DNA of 64,000 nt from Actinostola sp. cb2023 (GCA_033675265.1 JAUJYZ010001582.1:93904-157903); one strand, 5' to 3'; shown: positions 1-12,400, counted from the first letter of the stretch. The notes: generated by a model not told the origin, from the sequence alone. Made by a program: numbers and translations.

Positions 1-387
1 ATTTTCGGCTTTAAAAAAAATGTGATATGTCAGTATTAGTTTTTTTGGGAACCAAATGACAAAATGTGTGAATATATAGGATATGGACAGTTATATATAT
101 AGACACATTATAAACATATGAACAATTATTTTGATGATGTTTATTTCAGTAATTCACGAGAGGAATCTTTCCACAATTTATATATATTTTCTTTATCGAC
201 TTTTAGTCTATTGTTTAGATGTATTTTAGATATTCAAATAGGGAATTTTAATGAAAGCAACAACCGGCAGACTTCCGCAATGATCAATGAGCCATTGGTT
301 TCCTTAGCGGCACAGATTTGACGATTTGTGAGTAACAAAAGAACGAAATATCGAAGAATTAAGCGTAACTCGAACTCACTACACTTT

Positions 388-525
388 CTTAGGCCGTGGT
401 TACACTTGGTGGTTTACTTTAGTATATCACGAGTTACCGAACCTTGGTAGACTAGAAAACTATTGTTTCTGGAGCGCTGTACGTTTGTACCTTGGTAAAG
501 CGAACAAGTGTAAACACGGCCTTAG
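388..525. repeat. Foldback element, about 138 bp
   Basis: Ends CTTAGGCCGTGGTTACACTT and, inverted, the complement of AAGTGTAAACACGGCCTTAG; about 21 bp of near-perfect terminal inverted repeat. Non-coding MITE-like hairpin. Confidence 0.6.
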
Positions 526-1232
526 TCACCTCGAGCTGCGCGCTGGGTGTGGCAGACAGATTTAGGTGTGGTCGAACGCGTAACTCGACTTTATTTGCAC
601 GGCAGCAATTCGTGTCTTTCACCGAAGTCAAACAAACTTCCCAGTATTCTTTTTGGAACACTGCAAGTTTTGAACAGCAACACGGAAATTAACAAATTAG
701 CAAACGTTTGTGAATATTTGAAACTTTTGTTTAATTGGTACGCCAAGTTTGGTGTCCCCACTGCAAGACACCAACGTTTCGACCGATTCACGAGAAGAAC
801 AAAAGCCTGCTCTTTTCCATTAGTATATAAAGCATTTCCACTTCTAATAACTTTAAATATCACCTATGAGGAACTTTCATTTAACTGACAAAAAAATAGT
901 CATTTCACTCAAACGCGTGGATTTTCATGATACAAAGCAAGCACAGCGAGTCCAAGTCGCCACAAACTATTTATAACTCAAAAGTAAACACTGTATTGTC
1001 GTGTAATCTTCCAGAATAAACTCAATATATTTATCTCTAGAGCATACGTATTCAAAATTAATTCGGCATTCTGGGGACGTCACGTGAAAACCAAGAATCG
1101 AGCGTGTTATGAATCGTTTTAAGAGAGTGCGGCGCGCTATTGGATTTTGATAGGGTGGTCGGGTATTCTATAATTGGTCCGTTTGACCAAACAATATATA
1201 CATGTAGCAAAAAGACTGGTACCGACTCATAT

Positions 1233-1513
1233 ACACCTATTTCAAAAAACGTTGTCGCGTTCAAAGCAACAAGCGTCAAGCCAAGACCGAAGTGAATGCT
1301 GGTTTTGTGTTGGCAAATTATTCAACATGTTCAACGAAGTGTGATATGCAAACAAGCACGTGAAATTTTTCACATTTTGTAACTTAGTCCTTAATTATAG
1401 AAACAATTGTGATTTAACTGATAATTGTCAGCACATAACCAGCATTCACTTCGGTCTTGGCTTGCATGACGCTTGTTGCTTTGAACGCGACAACGTTTTT
1501 TGAAAGAGGTGTA
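1233..1513. repeat. Foldback element with 70-bp arms (ACACCTATTTCAAAAAACG family)
   Basis: Arms 1233-1304 and 1437-1513 are inverted copies around a 130-bp spacer; the shared stretch includes GTTGTCGCGTTCAAAGCAAC. The terminal motif is shared with the foldbacks at 11863 and 17809. Confidence 0.75.
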
Positions 1514-1752
1514 GGTGGATATTCTAATGTCCAATGACTGTCCTCGTATGTTGCCAAGCTATATATAGAATTCCAAGGCAGTGTCTATGACGTAAACATC
1601 GTTCCATGCAGAACAGCAGTCAATAACAACAACAATCTATAGGTTCTACATGCAGAACAGCAGTCAATAACAACAACAATCTATTGGTTCTACAGTAGCG
1701 TGATGCTCTACTTCAGCAACTTGGACACTTTCTACACGTCTGTGGAACTGTC

Positions 1753-2126
1753 TTATTTTCCAATGTTACAGTTGCCCATGTATTTTAGAGCGATAGGTGA
1801 TCTCTTGTTTCTCTTGGCCATACACTTAAACACACGCAAGTGACATTTGCTTTGATACGTCACGCCATCAGTTCCACAAACAGGTTTTTCTCGTTTACGT
1901 TGACACTTCTTTAACGTCAGACACGGTTTCGGCGTAGATGGCGTTCCACAAGTACCTCGGTACTTTACTCTCAATTGACGCTTAAAACCTTTGGGGAGAC
2001 GACATTTTTCTTGAGCCATTTGGCAGCCATTTTTGTAGGTCTTTCCGTTAGACCCACATACAGGTTTGTAGACAGTAGGGCAGCTTGTAGGGCAGGGCTT
2101 AGGTGTGACTGGATTTCCGCATTTAC
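1753..2126 (-). CDS. Kazal gene exon 3: end of domain 3 plus domains 4-5 and stop
   Basis: The acceptor TTCATAG at 2128-2127 is followed by GT AAA TGC, so the exon supplies the last cysteine of domain 3 (GKC). Two complete Kazal modules follow, with cores VCGSNGKTY and VCGTDGVTY, separated by a Pro-rich linker TPSTPKP. The protein ends CNIGK and a TAA at 1755-1753. No canonical minus-strand AATAAA was seen just downstream. Confidence 0.85.
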
Positions 2127-5100
2127 CTATGAACGAAGACATCAGTAATGGTTAAATTAGTCAGTCTGATTTAAAGTATTCTAAGAGCTTTATCTAAGTA
2201 TGCCCCACCCTCCCCCCTCACATGCATGTTGTTCTTACATAAAATGAACGGGTGGAAAAGAAATGGTCAGCGCTCCATAACATGTTGCTTGGCGAGGGGA
2301 AATGCGGGAGGAAATAAGGGTGCATAAACACGACAAATTTAGTAAAAATTGTTTTACAACAATATTCCAGAGTAAACAGTTTACGATTCCAGTTATTTTT
2401 GTATTCAAGTCTATTGATAGACTTGTCTTGTTTTGACCACAGAGATAACCTGACACTTGTTGGGTTTCCTGTGTAAAACTGATGTCAAGGACCGTACGTA
2501 ACACTGTTTATCAACGACAGTTTTAACATGGAATTGAGACAAATGTCATCTTCCTTCCGTCCGTGTTTCCATGAATTGTGTTTTATCTGTGTTCGATATC
2601 TTGTCTTCCATGCACATATCATATTTTGGCTACATATTTTGTTCTTCGTGTTCAACTGTTCTTTTTGTATGTGTCGAACGAAATGTACTTTATATTTTAT
2701 ATATTCTGTTAGTCTAATTATCTCACTTGCTTGATAATGTTGTCATGATGACAACGAAACGTCGCATCCTGTCGCTGGTTTTCTTAATAAATTGTCGAAC
2801 GAAATGTTCAAGAAATGTTCAAACGGCCGCATTTTAGACTTGAATATCAAAGAAACGACAACAGTGAGGATGACTAGAAACGATTTATATTTTTACTTCC
2901 GCAATCTGGTTTGTTCAAAAGCGAACCTCATAATCACCGCTCGAGCAGTGATTATCCTCTCATAATACCTGGTCGGTCGACCAATCACTGAGAGAGCGCG
3001 AAACTTGTCGTATATTTAGTCTACAAGACTAAGCTTGCGAGTATTGTTCTCATGTACTGATTGAAATCCACAACTAGTGGATTACAGGATGAACATTCAT
3101 ATTGTAGGTGTGGCATAGACCCTTTTAGCTTGGGCGTAATGCATGCATGCATGTTTTCCCATTTCAGACCACGTGTCATTCCCCTGAGTATTAATTATTT
3201 CTTTCTTGAGACATAAATATGGAGGACGTCACTCAAACAATACCCTGCGAGCAGAGGTACGGGGTTTTTTTTTTCTACTCGCCCAGGAAACGACGAGAAA
3301 ACGAAGAACTCAAACAAAGAATCTAAAATGGTCTGGAATGGGAAAACATTACGCCCAAGCAAGCTAAAAGGGTTATATTGGGGCTCCAGCTTATCATGAT
3401 AAAGCTACACGCTGGCGACTTCACTTGTTTATTTTGGATACAAGCCTTTCTATCTCGCTGCAGTCTAGTTGTTTACAAACCACTAACTGATATCCCATCT
3501 TTCTAAAATGGTATTCATATCAGTGGTCCTAAAGTAAACCAGACAGAGAGATAAAAGGACGGGACTGTTATCATCTTCGTTCTACACTCCCATACATGAA
3601 ATCCGGCGGAAAAACAGTTTCAAGTAGACCGACATACAAATGTATTATGATTACTATTGTGAATGGTATATTAGTAGAGTCAATGACGAGTATCTTAATA
3701 ACCTGACACCCAGACATTCTGACGTCCAGGCACTAAGGCATCGGCTTGTCGTTCATGGGTTACCTACGCGCCTTTGATAACCTAAACGCATTTTGATAGT
3801 TTTACCAACTGCTTTATCTTGACATCTGGACAAACAAATCAATCGGGCTTTTTCTTGTCTGAAGCGATCCAGAGCCTTGTCTCTCGGCGTCTGTTTTCAA
3901 AACACGATTGTTTCTTCTTTGCAGACACCTTAGAGTTCGAATCAATTTACGAGAACTCGGTCAGTATCTGTTCTCATCGTCATGTTAGTGTTTATCACAC
4001 GTTGAAGCTTTCAACGTTTCTAACAGGTCTTTTTTCAATACATCGGTAAGTTAATACAGGTCATCTACCTTATCAACTTCTCTCGTGTCTTTTGGGGGAA
4101 AAACCCGACGTACAACAATTGAATGCTTTAATAATTCGCCAGGGTTTGACTGGCTCGGCAAATATATATAAAATATATATAATTAGGGGTGGCCGAATCG
4201 TCCTTCCTTGCAGCAGGCAGCTGAATGACGAAGAACGCAGCTCAACGTAGTCGCCGGGTCGAAGGCATATAAAGGCGCACTATGCAAAAGTTGTTCAAGA
4301 TAAGTTGAGCGATATTTCGAGACTGAACCCTATTAAACTGATGTCGGTCATTTTCGTTTGAAAGTTGGTTGGGCCGAGAAATTAAACGAGCTGTCGCTAT
4401 AGACATATCACTGTATCTCTGCCTCCTTGAAGCATCACGATGATGATGGTAATGGAGCTTGTAACTATTCCTAGTATTTCCTTGCTAAGCCAGATAAACA
4501 AAGCTTACCTTCGACATGAGTACGTGCGTATATCATTATCGACCTTGATCAAAAGCAATTTGTCACGGAATTTATAATACGGACACGCGGATCATCTTTC
4601 CCTTGATATACATATGAACATCGTCCAGGATCAAGACGGCTAAGATTATGTCTTGTTGTATTAAAAAAGGCATGATATCATTAGAGAGAAACCCTTGCCG
4701 GGAATCGCTAGAAACTGACGCTAGAAAAACGCTGCATGGTTGGTACCCTGGGGTTGGTAGGTCTTGGTAATCATGACTGACCGCGTAGTTTATATTAGGG
4801 ATAGATATGATTGTCGCATATAGAAAGACGCGCCGCGGGTCAGAGATGATCCAACATTCTGAACGTTTCATCTCGAAAGTGTATGGTGGCCTTCACTCAT
4901 GGCAGTTCATGTACCAGAGTGGTGCTAAAAATAGTACGCGCGTATCAAAGAACAACTTTAATTACCTCGGTATTTGAGCCTGAGTCGTTTCTTTTTCTTT
5001 CTTGCTTCGCACTTTGCAATCAGGAAGAAGCATAGATTTCTGTAACTCTGCCCATCGTCGCCACAAATAGCTGTTTCTATTGGGGCATTGCGATACTATA

Positions 5101-6883
5101 GGACAAACCAACTTGATTCTAGGCTTTCCACAAACTCCCTTGTAAGCCATCGTTAGCAGCTTTCCTGCAAGCGTTGACCTGCACTTGGAAATTCGAAAAT
5201 GGCAAAACGTGTGATACGTCTTATTGTCGCTGCCACACACTGCATTTCTTGTGGAATTGAGTTTTTTGCATCTTGAGAAAGTGGTCGGACAAGGCTTGCG
5301 TTTCCTGTTCTTCTTTTTCTGGTTCAGTTTGACGTTGAACTTTTTGGGCGATCCACATTTGCCCTGGTACTGGACAAGCAGCTTTTTACCGTTTCTGCTT
5401 GCCAAACACTTTGCATTCCTGTATTCGCACTTGTTGGTGTAGGTAGTGCCATCGCTGTCACATATTGGCTTCAAATCTTTTGAACAAGGTGATTGACAGT
5501 TTTGGATTTTTCTCAGCTTTCCTTTCTTGGCAAAAGCACCTAAAAGCAGAAGTAATGTGAATCGGTGGTGAATAATTGCATAATATCCTTTGCTACTTGA
5601 TGGCATTAAAAAAATACTGCGTGGATTTTGTAAGCAAAGAGCGGGGACTATACGATATATTTTCTTACATCTAGAAAGTCTATTATGTAATTAGCAGGAT
5701 TTACACAACGTTTTTCTCCTATCAACAGTACCACGAATCAGGAACTTTTGATGGTGAAAATACGATGTTTTAAATTTCTTGGGTTTTAATTCTGTCTTCA
5801 AGTGATTGTGATTGCTTACTTTACAGGGGCCAAAGGTTCCAAGGCGTTCGTGATAACAACAAAATACATTCAGCGGTATGAAAGCGATATGCTGTTAAGA
5901 GTTAATTGCTTTCTTGCAGCAGACAATATATACAGAGAAAACACCCAAACAAAACACATTAATACTGACGAAATCCTTCACTAAATCAGTTGCCTTTGAT
6001 TCGGTAATTTTTTTGCCATGTCTTTTTTGGAGTGTTCTGAACTAAAACCCCTAAATCTCCTCGGATGAAGCACAATTAATTGAAAAAGTGTCTGGTTTCC
6101 ATCATTTCCATTGAATGAAAGCATGTTATCGCCTGAAGCAAGAGCACGTCGATAGCGATTGCGGTGAAGTTTCTCACTAAATAGTTATATTGTCTTTCAA
6201 AGACCATGCATGGGTTATCGATCAAGTGGCAAAGCAGGCTTCTTGACAAGACATCGCTTAACCTCCATTTGCCGTGATACTTTGAAAATAGCAACTGTGT
6301 TTAATAAAGACTAATTGTTAGTCAGATTAGTAAAATATGGCGAGAAAAGCACTTGCCAAATGTCTACACAATGCTGAATCCTTTTCCATTATTAAACACT
6401 ATTTCTGAAATCAGTTCGATTCCAATTCTTTATTATTTTCCTTTGCAGCAAGACTGAACGGCGTCGTTTATAAGAACTCTAGTCTTGATCCATAATTGCA
6501 TTGGCAAGACTAGCTATACTCTAGTTGCGACTACATATTATAGGGACTGAAGAAATAACTAGTTCGTTCTAGAAGATAGCTAGCGTTCTAGAAGATAGCT
6601 AGCGTTCTAGAAGATAGCGGAGATAGGGGAAGGTGCAAGACGACACAAACCATACATGATCTGTTTGTCAGTGTTTGGCTTTGTACGCAAAGCAGGGTGG
6701 TGAGGTTACATTAAACACTACACATTTATAAACACTGCAGGCAGCTAAACACTAATGTACATTTGATGTGGTAAAAAACGAACAAAGTCAAACTGAAGAG
6801 TGATCTATCAACAATTTAACACGGACTTCCTACTTACAAGTCGCAAAGACAACCAGTGTTACGAAGAAGACCAAATGCCTCAT
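1753..6883 (-). CDS. Secreted five-Kazal-domain protease-inhibitor-like protein (3 exons, one frameshift)
   Basis: Gene-level entry: join of 6883-6838, 5539-4966 and 2126-1753 on the minus strand. The protein has a hydrophobic signal peptide followed by five Kazal modules. Kazal domains are small three-disulfide folds that usually inhibit serine proteases outside the cell. Domain cysteine spacing is C-x3..6-C-x6..9-C-x6-Y-x3-C-x6-C-x13..14-C, with the CGSDNKTY / CGTDGVTY-type core visible. Both introns are phase 1, the usual phase for shuffled extracellular modules. Domain 3 is split by intron 2 and its last cysteine comes from the third exon, which ties the two coding blocks together over 2.8 kb. 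Exon lengths total 994 nt, one base more than a multiple of three; a CCCC run at about 5084 explains this. The target protease is unknown. Further phase 1-1 exons inside the introns cannot be excluded. Confidence 0.8.
2726..2766 (+). ncRNA. Degenerate hammerhead-ribozyme-like relic
   Basis: A perfect 7-bp stem (GTTGTCA/TGACAAC) is followed by GAAACGTC, the 3' half of a minimal Penelope-type hammerhead (GAAA, C-G pair, UC cleavage). The 5' core is TTGATAA instead of CTGATGA, two changes, so it is probably inactive. Likely the 3' end of an old Penelope-like element. Confidence 0.4.
3117..3375. repeat. Foldback element, about 260 bp
   Basis: Left arm CCCTTTTAGCTTGGGCGTAA and right arm TTACGCCCAAGCAAGCTAAA are inverted copies; arms about 50 bp with small indels (GCATGCATGCATG insertion in the left arm). 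Confidence 0.65.
4966..5539 (-). CDS. Kazal gene exon 2: Kazal domains 1-3, frameshift in domain 3
   Basis: The acceptor is CTTTTAG at 5541-5540. The donor is G|GTAATT at 4965. Domain 1 (C-QSP-C then CDSDGTTY) and domain 2 (CGSDNKTY) read cleanly. Domain 3 starts in the same frame (VCPIVSQC) but its core CGDDGQSY, the CFFLIAKC segment and the final KYR lie one base further on. The exon ends KYR-G|, which joins the GKC at the start of exon 3. In the unshifted frame the reading runs through the donor into the intron. Confidence 0.8.
5540..6837 (-). other. Kazal gene intron 1
   Basis: 1.3-kb intron, phase 1. Contains three 19-bp tandem copies of CGTTCTAGAAGATAGCTAG at 6565-6620 and otherwise nothing recognised. 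Confidence 0.6.
6838..6883 (-). CDS. Kazal gene exon 1: start codon and signal peptide
   Basis: ATG at 6883-6881 begins a 15-residue hydrophobic stretch (MRHLVFFVTLVVFAT) followed by T|GT, which gives a cysteine after splicing. The donor GTAAGT at 6837 is strong and leaves phase 1, matching the phase-1 acceptor at 5540. Too short for ORF detection; found by looking for a signal peptide upstream of the first Kazal exon. Confidence 0.72.
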
Positions 6884-9253
6884 ATCGGCGAGCAAAGTGT
6901 TGCAAACTGGTATACTGTGACCCTTTCAAGGCTAACACGGCTGTATGGCAAACTGTGAAGGTGAGCGCTTCACGACAGAATGCTGGCTTGTGGTACAGTG
7001 TAGTTAATCGTTGGACTATCAGCTCCTGTCTGTCGCGTATACCATTCTTTGCATTACTCGAGTTATTAATTAATGCTATGCCTGTTTATATTTGTGATAG
7101 GCATCTCAGCTGGACCCATTTAACAAAGCCAAAAGAAAGCAGGAAATGGGGCTCATCACCAAGTTGATCCCGTACGATAATCGTAATACCGGACCGTCTT
7201 ACTAATACCATCATCTTTACTAATCGTCTACATAATTCGTCGGACTTCTTTGCTCACACGCAAAGTTTCGATTAGTATTCTTGGAAGAACGATCCTTTGG
7301 CTGCGATCCAGCCAATCAAGGCACGAGCTACAGTACAGGATACCCCTTATCGTCCATCAACACTGAACGACAGCCATCAAACTCGACACGTTGGTAAGGA
7401 ACGTCGCGGATAAACTGTGTAATGTGTGTGGTAAGGTTGCTTTACTATCGGGGCGTGAAGATCTAGAACCTCCACCACTTCATGCAGGGTTATCAACACG
7501 GACTTTCTTCTTAACTCGTCTTATTCCTCTCATTTACTTTTGCTTCTCCTACTCTTTCGTCATGTCACCATACTGGACCTCTCGCCTAGCGAGCAACTTG
7601 GAGGCGAAAGTGGGCCCCACCCGGCACAAGGGATTGAATTCCACTTAGTCAGCCTAGCACAGGCCCTGTCTAAGAACAAACTAAACAATAACCAACAAAC
7701 AAGCCGTCGATGACCTACATGTAGTCTGCCTCGGCTGCGAGGGAGACTATCGAGGACCTTTTCTTCACATATTTTGCCGGATCTCCATTCAAGTCTTGGG
7801 TACCCTGTGTCGCGTAACTTGCAGTCACAATAGATTTCAATTGTTCAAATTCTAATTTATTTGTGATGTACATCATATATACAAGTACAAGCATCCACTC
7901 TATCAATAATTTCTTATAATTTTTCTATTTAGGCTCCGTTTTCATCATATCATCATCGTCAACACCAGCTTTGTCTGATAATGCACAATAGCGGGCTGAA
8001 GAGAAAAGCGGGAATCTACATGTGGCAATTATATTGCGATCGGTCATTTACAATGAGACAAATGACAACCAAAAAATGAAAACCAACAAATGACAACCAA
8101 AAAATGACCAAAAAAAATAAAACCGATATTGACAATGTCAGTGCTTAATCATCGCACATTGGGAAATTGTTTTAAATGCATCCTGCAAACTTGTAATAAA
8201 ATTGTTTGTATAAAATATTGAAATCAAATGGAAAACTACCTTCCATTTACATGTACCGTATTTCCTCGAATCGAGGCAGGGTGCATAATTGAGGGAGGAT
8301 GCTTAATCGAGGGAGGGTCCTAATCGAGGAAGGATGTTTAATCGAGGGAAGGCGCATAATTGCGGGAGGGTGCCTAATCGAAGGAGCGTGCTTAATCGAG
8401 GGAGGGTGCTTAATCGAGGGTGCTTAATCGAGGGAAGGTGTTTAATCGAGGGAAGGTGCTTAATCGAGGGAGGGTGCCTTATCGAGGGAAGGTGCTTAAT
8501 CGAGGGAGGGTGCATAATCGAGGAGGTGCTTAATCAAATTTCCTCTAAACCAACTGGACCTTTAATGATCAAACAAAATCTTTGTACCAAAAGAAAGTTG
8601 TAATACTTCCCTGCTGACAGTCTCCTTTTCTAGAGGAAGAGAAGAGAATAAAAGGAGGAGAAAAGGAGACTGTCAGCAGGCGTAAAAAAGCTGAATGTCA
8701 ACTTGTTGATCTCTTTGCCCGACCCAGTCCCCCTCTCCTCCTCCTATCTCCCCCTCTCCCCCTCCTATCTCCCCTTTGGGCCTGAAACTCAGGTTACTCT
8801 TTGCCGAGTTAGTTGGACTAAGAAATGTAAAGGGGGAGGGGAGGGTGATCGCTAATTCGAGGAAATACAGTATTATAGGATAATAGGACATTGCTTTAAA
8901 GTACAAAATTCGATACCCCCTGTGAGGTGGCACATACCCACAGGCCCAGTGTATATAGCTTATATATGGAAGTCCCCCTCCCCCTAAAGGAGAGAGTGGT
9001 ACCAGACTCGTACCAAGTCATTACTTACCATGGAAAGAGAAGTAACCAGACACAAAAGGGAAGTAACCTGAAGTAACCGGAAAGTGCGGAAAGGCACTTA
9101 GGAAGGAGGGGCACAAAGGCGCACAGGAAGGAGGGCGTGCCCACATCCCAAGTAAGAGAAGTGACTGGGTACGAGTCTGGAGTGGCAAAAAAAAAGTCTG
9201 TTATCAGTAGAAAAATTCTGACATATCCCAGCCATAGTCAACCACTTTCCTCT
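6884..9253. other. Intergenic region between Kazal gene start and TBC gene end
   Basis: Both flanking genes are on the minus strand. Open frames at 6856-7167 and 7391-7648 show no recognisable domain. The right part is the MITE at 8258-8873 and a short repeat with CCAGACTCGTACC inverted ends (9003-9180). TTTATA at 7085 could be a distant minus-strand TATA for the Kazal gene, but this is weak. Confidence 0.5.
8258..8873. mobile_element. MITE carrying an internal 18-bp minisatellite
   Basis: Terminal inverted repeats CGTATTTCCTCGAAT (left) and ATTCGAGGAAATACAG (right). The left half is a run of about a dozen 18-bp units TTAATCGAGGGAGGGTGC (8276-8535). A 21-bp-stem hairpin (CTGCTGACAGTCTCC ... 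GGAGACTGTCAGCAG) sits at 8611-8690. No coding capacity. Confidence 0.65.
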
Positions 9254-9468
9254 TCATTTTCCTGCCGAGGCTGTCACTGATTTGATCTGAGTTGCAAGTT
9301 CTTTTTGCTGAGCGAGGATTTGGTTGAACTTTTGTCGACTTAAGTTAATGGACGCAATGCAATCAAAGAGCTTGTTCGCTGGAATACCATCTGGTAGTTT
9401 ACTGAGAAACTGTCCAAGGTGAATAAAATCCATCCCCATCAATTCAGTTTGGTAATACTTGAGAATCC
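9254..9468 (-). CDS. TBC1D12/14: TBC1D12/14 exon 11 and stop codon
   Basis: Encodes [20 protein letters not shown] and then [20 protein letters not shown], followed by a short Gln/Lys-rich tail ending VTASAGK. The MDFIH...QFL.KLP block is the typical C-terminal extension of TBC1D12/14. Acceptor TTTCAG at 9470-9469; stop at 9256-9254. Confidence 0.87.
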
Positions 9469-12400
9469 CTGAAACAACAGAATTATACAACCATGATAAC
9501 AATAATGAAGGTTATGACGAGAAGATAAGTTAACATGTTTTACTTTGCAGTTTGCTGTAGATGGTCACAGTTTGTGACCAAAATATTCATAAAACATGTT
9601 AACTTATCTTCTCGTCATAACCTTCATTATCAAACTGTATGCCTAGAAATACACCACCACTATAACAACCAATAATTACAACTTCTTTTCTAATGCATAA
9701 TGACACAAGAAGAAATGGGAGGGAAAGGATGGATAATAGAATAGATAGATGGATGGAGCTGATAGTTTATACAATGTAAGAACTAATTCGCAGCCATGAA
9801 AAATTAGGGGAGGGAAGGCAGCAGAGGGAAAGAAAGGGAGGGGAGAGCAGAAACAGTTTTTGCTTGGACTGAATTAAGGGTTTGTTAAACTGTTGGGTAG
9901 TTGACATTGCTTACCGAGAGCTGTACGGAATAAAAAGTCATCACCATCTCTACAAAAAACATCCCACACACGGCAGGCTACGTCAAGAGGAAGAGACTTG
10001 CTAAATAATGTAAAGATCCTGAAACACAATCAACTAGAATAAGAAGATGTACTGAGAAACTTGTAAGTTTGCACTTAGATTTTACTCAATCATTTAAAAT
10101 CCCAAAATAGGGAATGTGGCACGGATGGTGGCATACACTAGTACCATCTCAATAACTCTAGCTGTAATAGAGAAATGTGGGTTCAACATTGGGCTACGCA
10201 GGAGCTAGCGCACTCTAGCCTGCGTAGCGGCGCACGGGAAAAGGGAAGGAGGGAGGGGGAAGGGGAGGGGGAGGAGAGGGGATTGGGGAGAGGGGATTGG
10301 GGAGAGAGCGGAAGGGAACGCCTGCAATGATAACCCCACATTCCTCGTATTTTACGTTCAAATTCCCATTGGTTAATCAGCTGTCAATCAAATGCCTCTA
10401 TTGTTTTAAATGAAAATTGATCTCCGTCGTTTGAAGCGACGGTCTAAACACTGGCGTTCGACAATGATTTTGATCAGATAGATTCTGAGATGGCCGTATC
10501 GTTATAAAACAGAACAAAACTCAGTGTTATAAACTCCTTGTTATAAGGAAAAGGTCGCAAAGCCTAATTTTTAGAGTATTCGCTGAAGTGAAAGGAGAAG
10601 CGGTTTTTCTAGTACAACACGAAGCCGATTGAGGCCAAGTTCTTGGGAATCTCTTGTACTACACGAGTCGCCGCCAAAATTGATCTTCGCTAGTGCTGAA
10701 GAAGTAGACTGATTCCAGGCTAGATTGCAGAATACCCTACCACGCTAACTGTGTTTGGCGTAGCCACAAATGGATACGCGTCATTCCGTATAAAGTCTTA
10801 CCATGAATAAATTAATACTATATCAGTATTGTTTGACTATATCATATATGAACTGGCTACGCGTGCAACGCGTCAACGCGTCAACTATATTGCATGAAAT
10901 GTCATTCATGATAGATTAATGTATTTTATTTTTGGCTACGCGTGCAACGCGTCAACTCGTCAAATACGTTTCATGTAGTCATCAAATGGATATGAAGTCT
11001 TTTAGTTAATATATTTTTTCTTGATTGATGTGTAGTTTCAAACCGAAGTAATATAGCATAACAGTATGGGAATAAAATCCCATACTGTTCTTCACATCAA
11101 TCATGAAGATATCCCAAAGCAAAACGCTTGTAGTTTGTAAAATTATATTTATTGGAAATTGGCATTATAAGCAGCAATATAAACGGCTTCTTGTAATAAA
11201 GAGTGTTTATTTTTATCTCATCAGACCAGTTCTTCTTATTTTTCTATACATAACTACTGAACTGTTACAATTGATGATTTATTGACTCTATATACAAGTC
11301 AACAACTGAATAGTCTATCTCACACTGATTTTAATTAATCGAAGATTAATTAAAATTGGAGGGGAGGGAAAAGTCGTTCAAATCGACGAAAGCCTATTTG
11401 GAAAAAGGAAATATCATCGTGGCCATCATGTAGAAGGGCAGTGGGTATTTGGAGGGATAGAAGAGGACTCGCGCAAACGGCTTCCTTGTGCCAATTCCAG
11501 CCCGGTCAGAAGCCAGTGCTCCTGCCACTGATTAAAAAATGGATTGAGCCAGGAACACTAGTCATTTCCGACTGTTGGAAATCGTACATTAATCTAGAGA
11601 AGCATGGCTATCATCACGCAACTGTGAATCACTCAGTTGAGTATGTCAACGAGCAAGGGCAACATACGAACAAAATAGAAGGACACTGGAGGCAGGTGAA
11701 AGCCAATTTACCCAAGTTTGGAATAAAGCAAAACCAGTACTCCAGTTATCTCGCCGAATTTATTTGGCGATATATTCATAAAGGGGAGGATCATCACATG
11801 TCGAGTTCAAGGAAGTGCTTATAGTTGATCATTTAACGATTATGCAATTAGCTATATATAAATATACACCTGTTTTCAAAAACGTTGACCAAACAGAAAT
11901 AGCAAAATAGCATAATAGCAAAATAGGAATTTTAATTAACGGTACCTTATTAACATAGGAAACAATGGGAAAGCATTTGAACTGAATACCGTAGAATTAC
12001 GAAAGTAACGGCTACCCGAAAGTAACGTTAATTTTGAGACCTTTCTAGTAATTTAAATTTCTAGTAATTCCCGAAAGAAACATATTGGTAATGACAAGAA
12101 CAGGAATAAGCATTTAAGTTCATGAAAGCTCTGTATGTACAATAACTCAGTCGAACAGGAACATTTATTCAGAAGTCTTATTTAAGTCTTATGAAAATTA
12201 TTAAAGTGACATAATGCTTATTCCACGGTTGTGTTTACGACGAATTTCGCGATCGGTCTTCAATTATTCACGTATTTTAGCTGCCCGAAGTAACGGCTAC
12301 CCGAAAGCTACCTCTACCTCTACCTACAATCTCTGATATCGATCCAGTCTGTTCTCTTTTCTCCAGCTAGTTAATGAAGCCGTAAATCGGGTTTCTCTAA

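Larger units (their letters stand above)
1..1752. other. Flank downstream of the Kazal gene, no gene recognised
   Basis: Short open frames between 452 and 888 show no recognisable domain. The region holds two foldback elements (388-525 and 1233-1513) and a two-copy 44-bp tandem duplication at 1606-1693 (ATGCAGAACAGCAGTC start). Confidence 0.6.
2127..4965 (-). other. Kazal gene intron 2
   Basis: 2.8-kb intron, phase 1. It holds a degenerate hammerhead-like sequence (2726-2766), a foldback (3117-3375) and an AT-rich TATATA stretch near 4160. No additional Kazal exon was recognised on the minus strand. Confidence 0.6.

Noticed and set aside
452..888. Overlapping open frames on both strands near the left edge
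   Set aside because: No domain, no splice context and partly within a foldback; likely chance frames.
4572..4871. Possible additional Kazal-gene exon in intron 2
   Set aside because: Has no Kazal cysteine pattern and no phase 1-1 splice pair.
8303..8603. Repeat proteins on both strands at 8.3-8.6 kb
   Set aside because: 18-bp minisatellite inside a MITE; period divisible by three keeps frames open.
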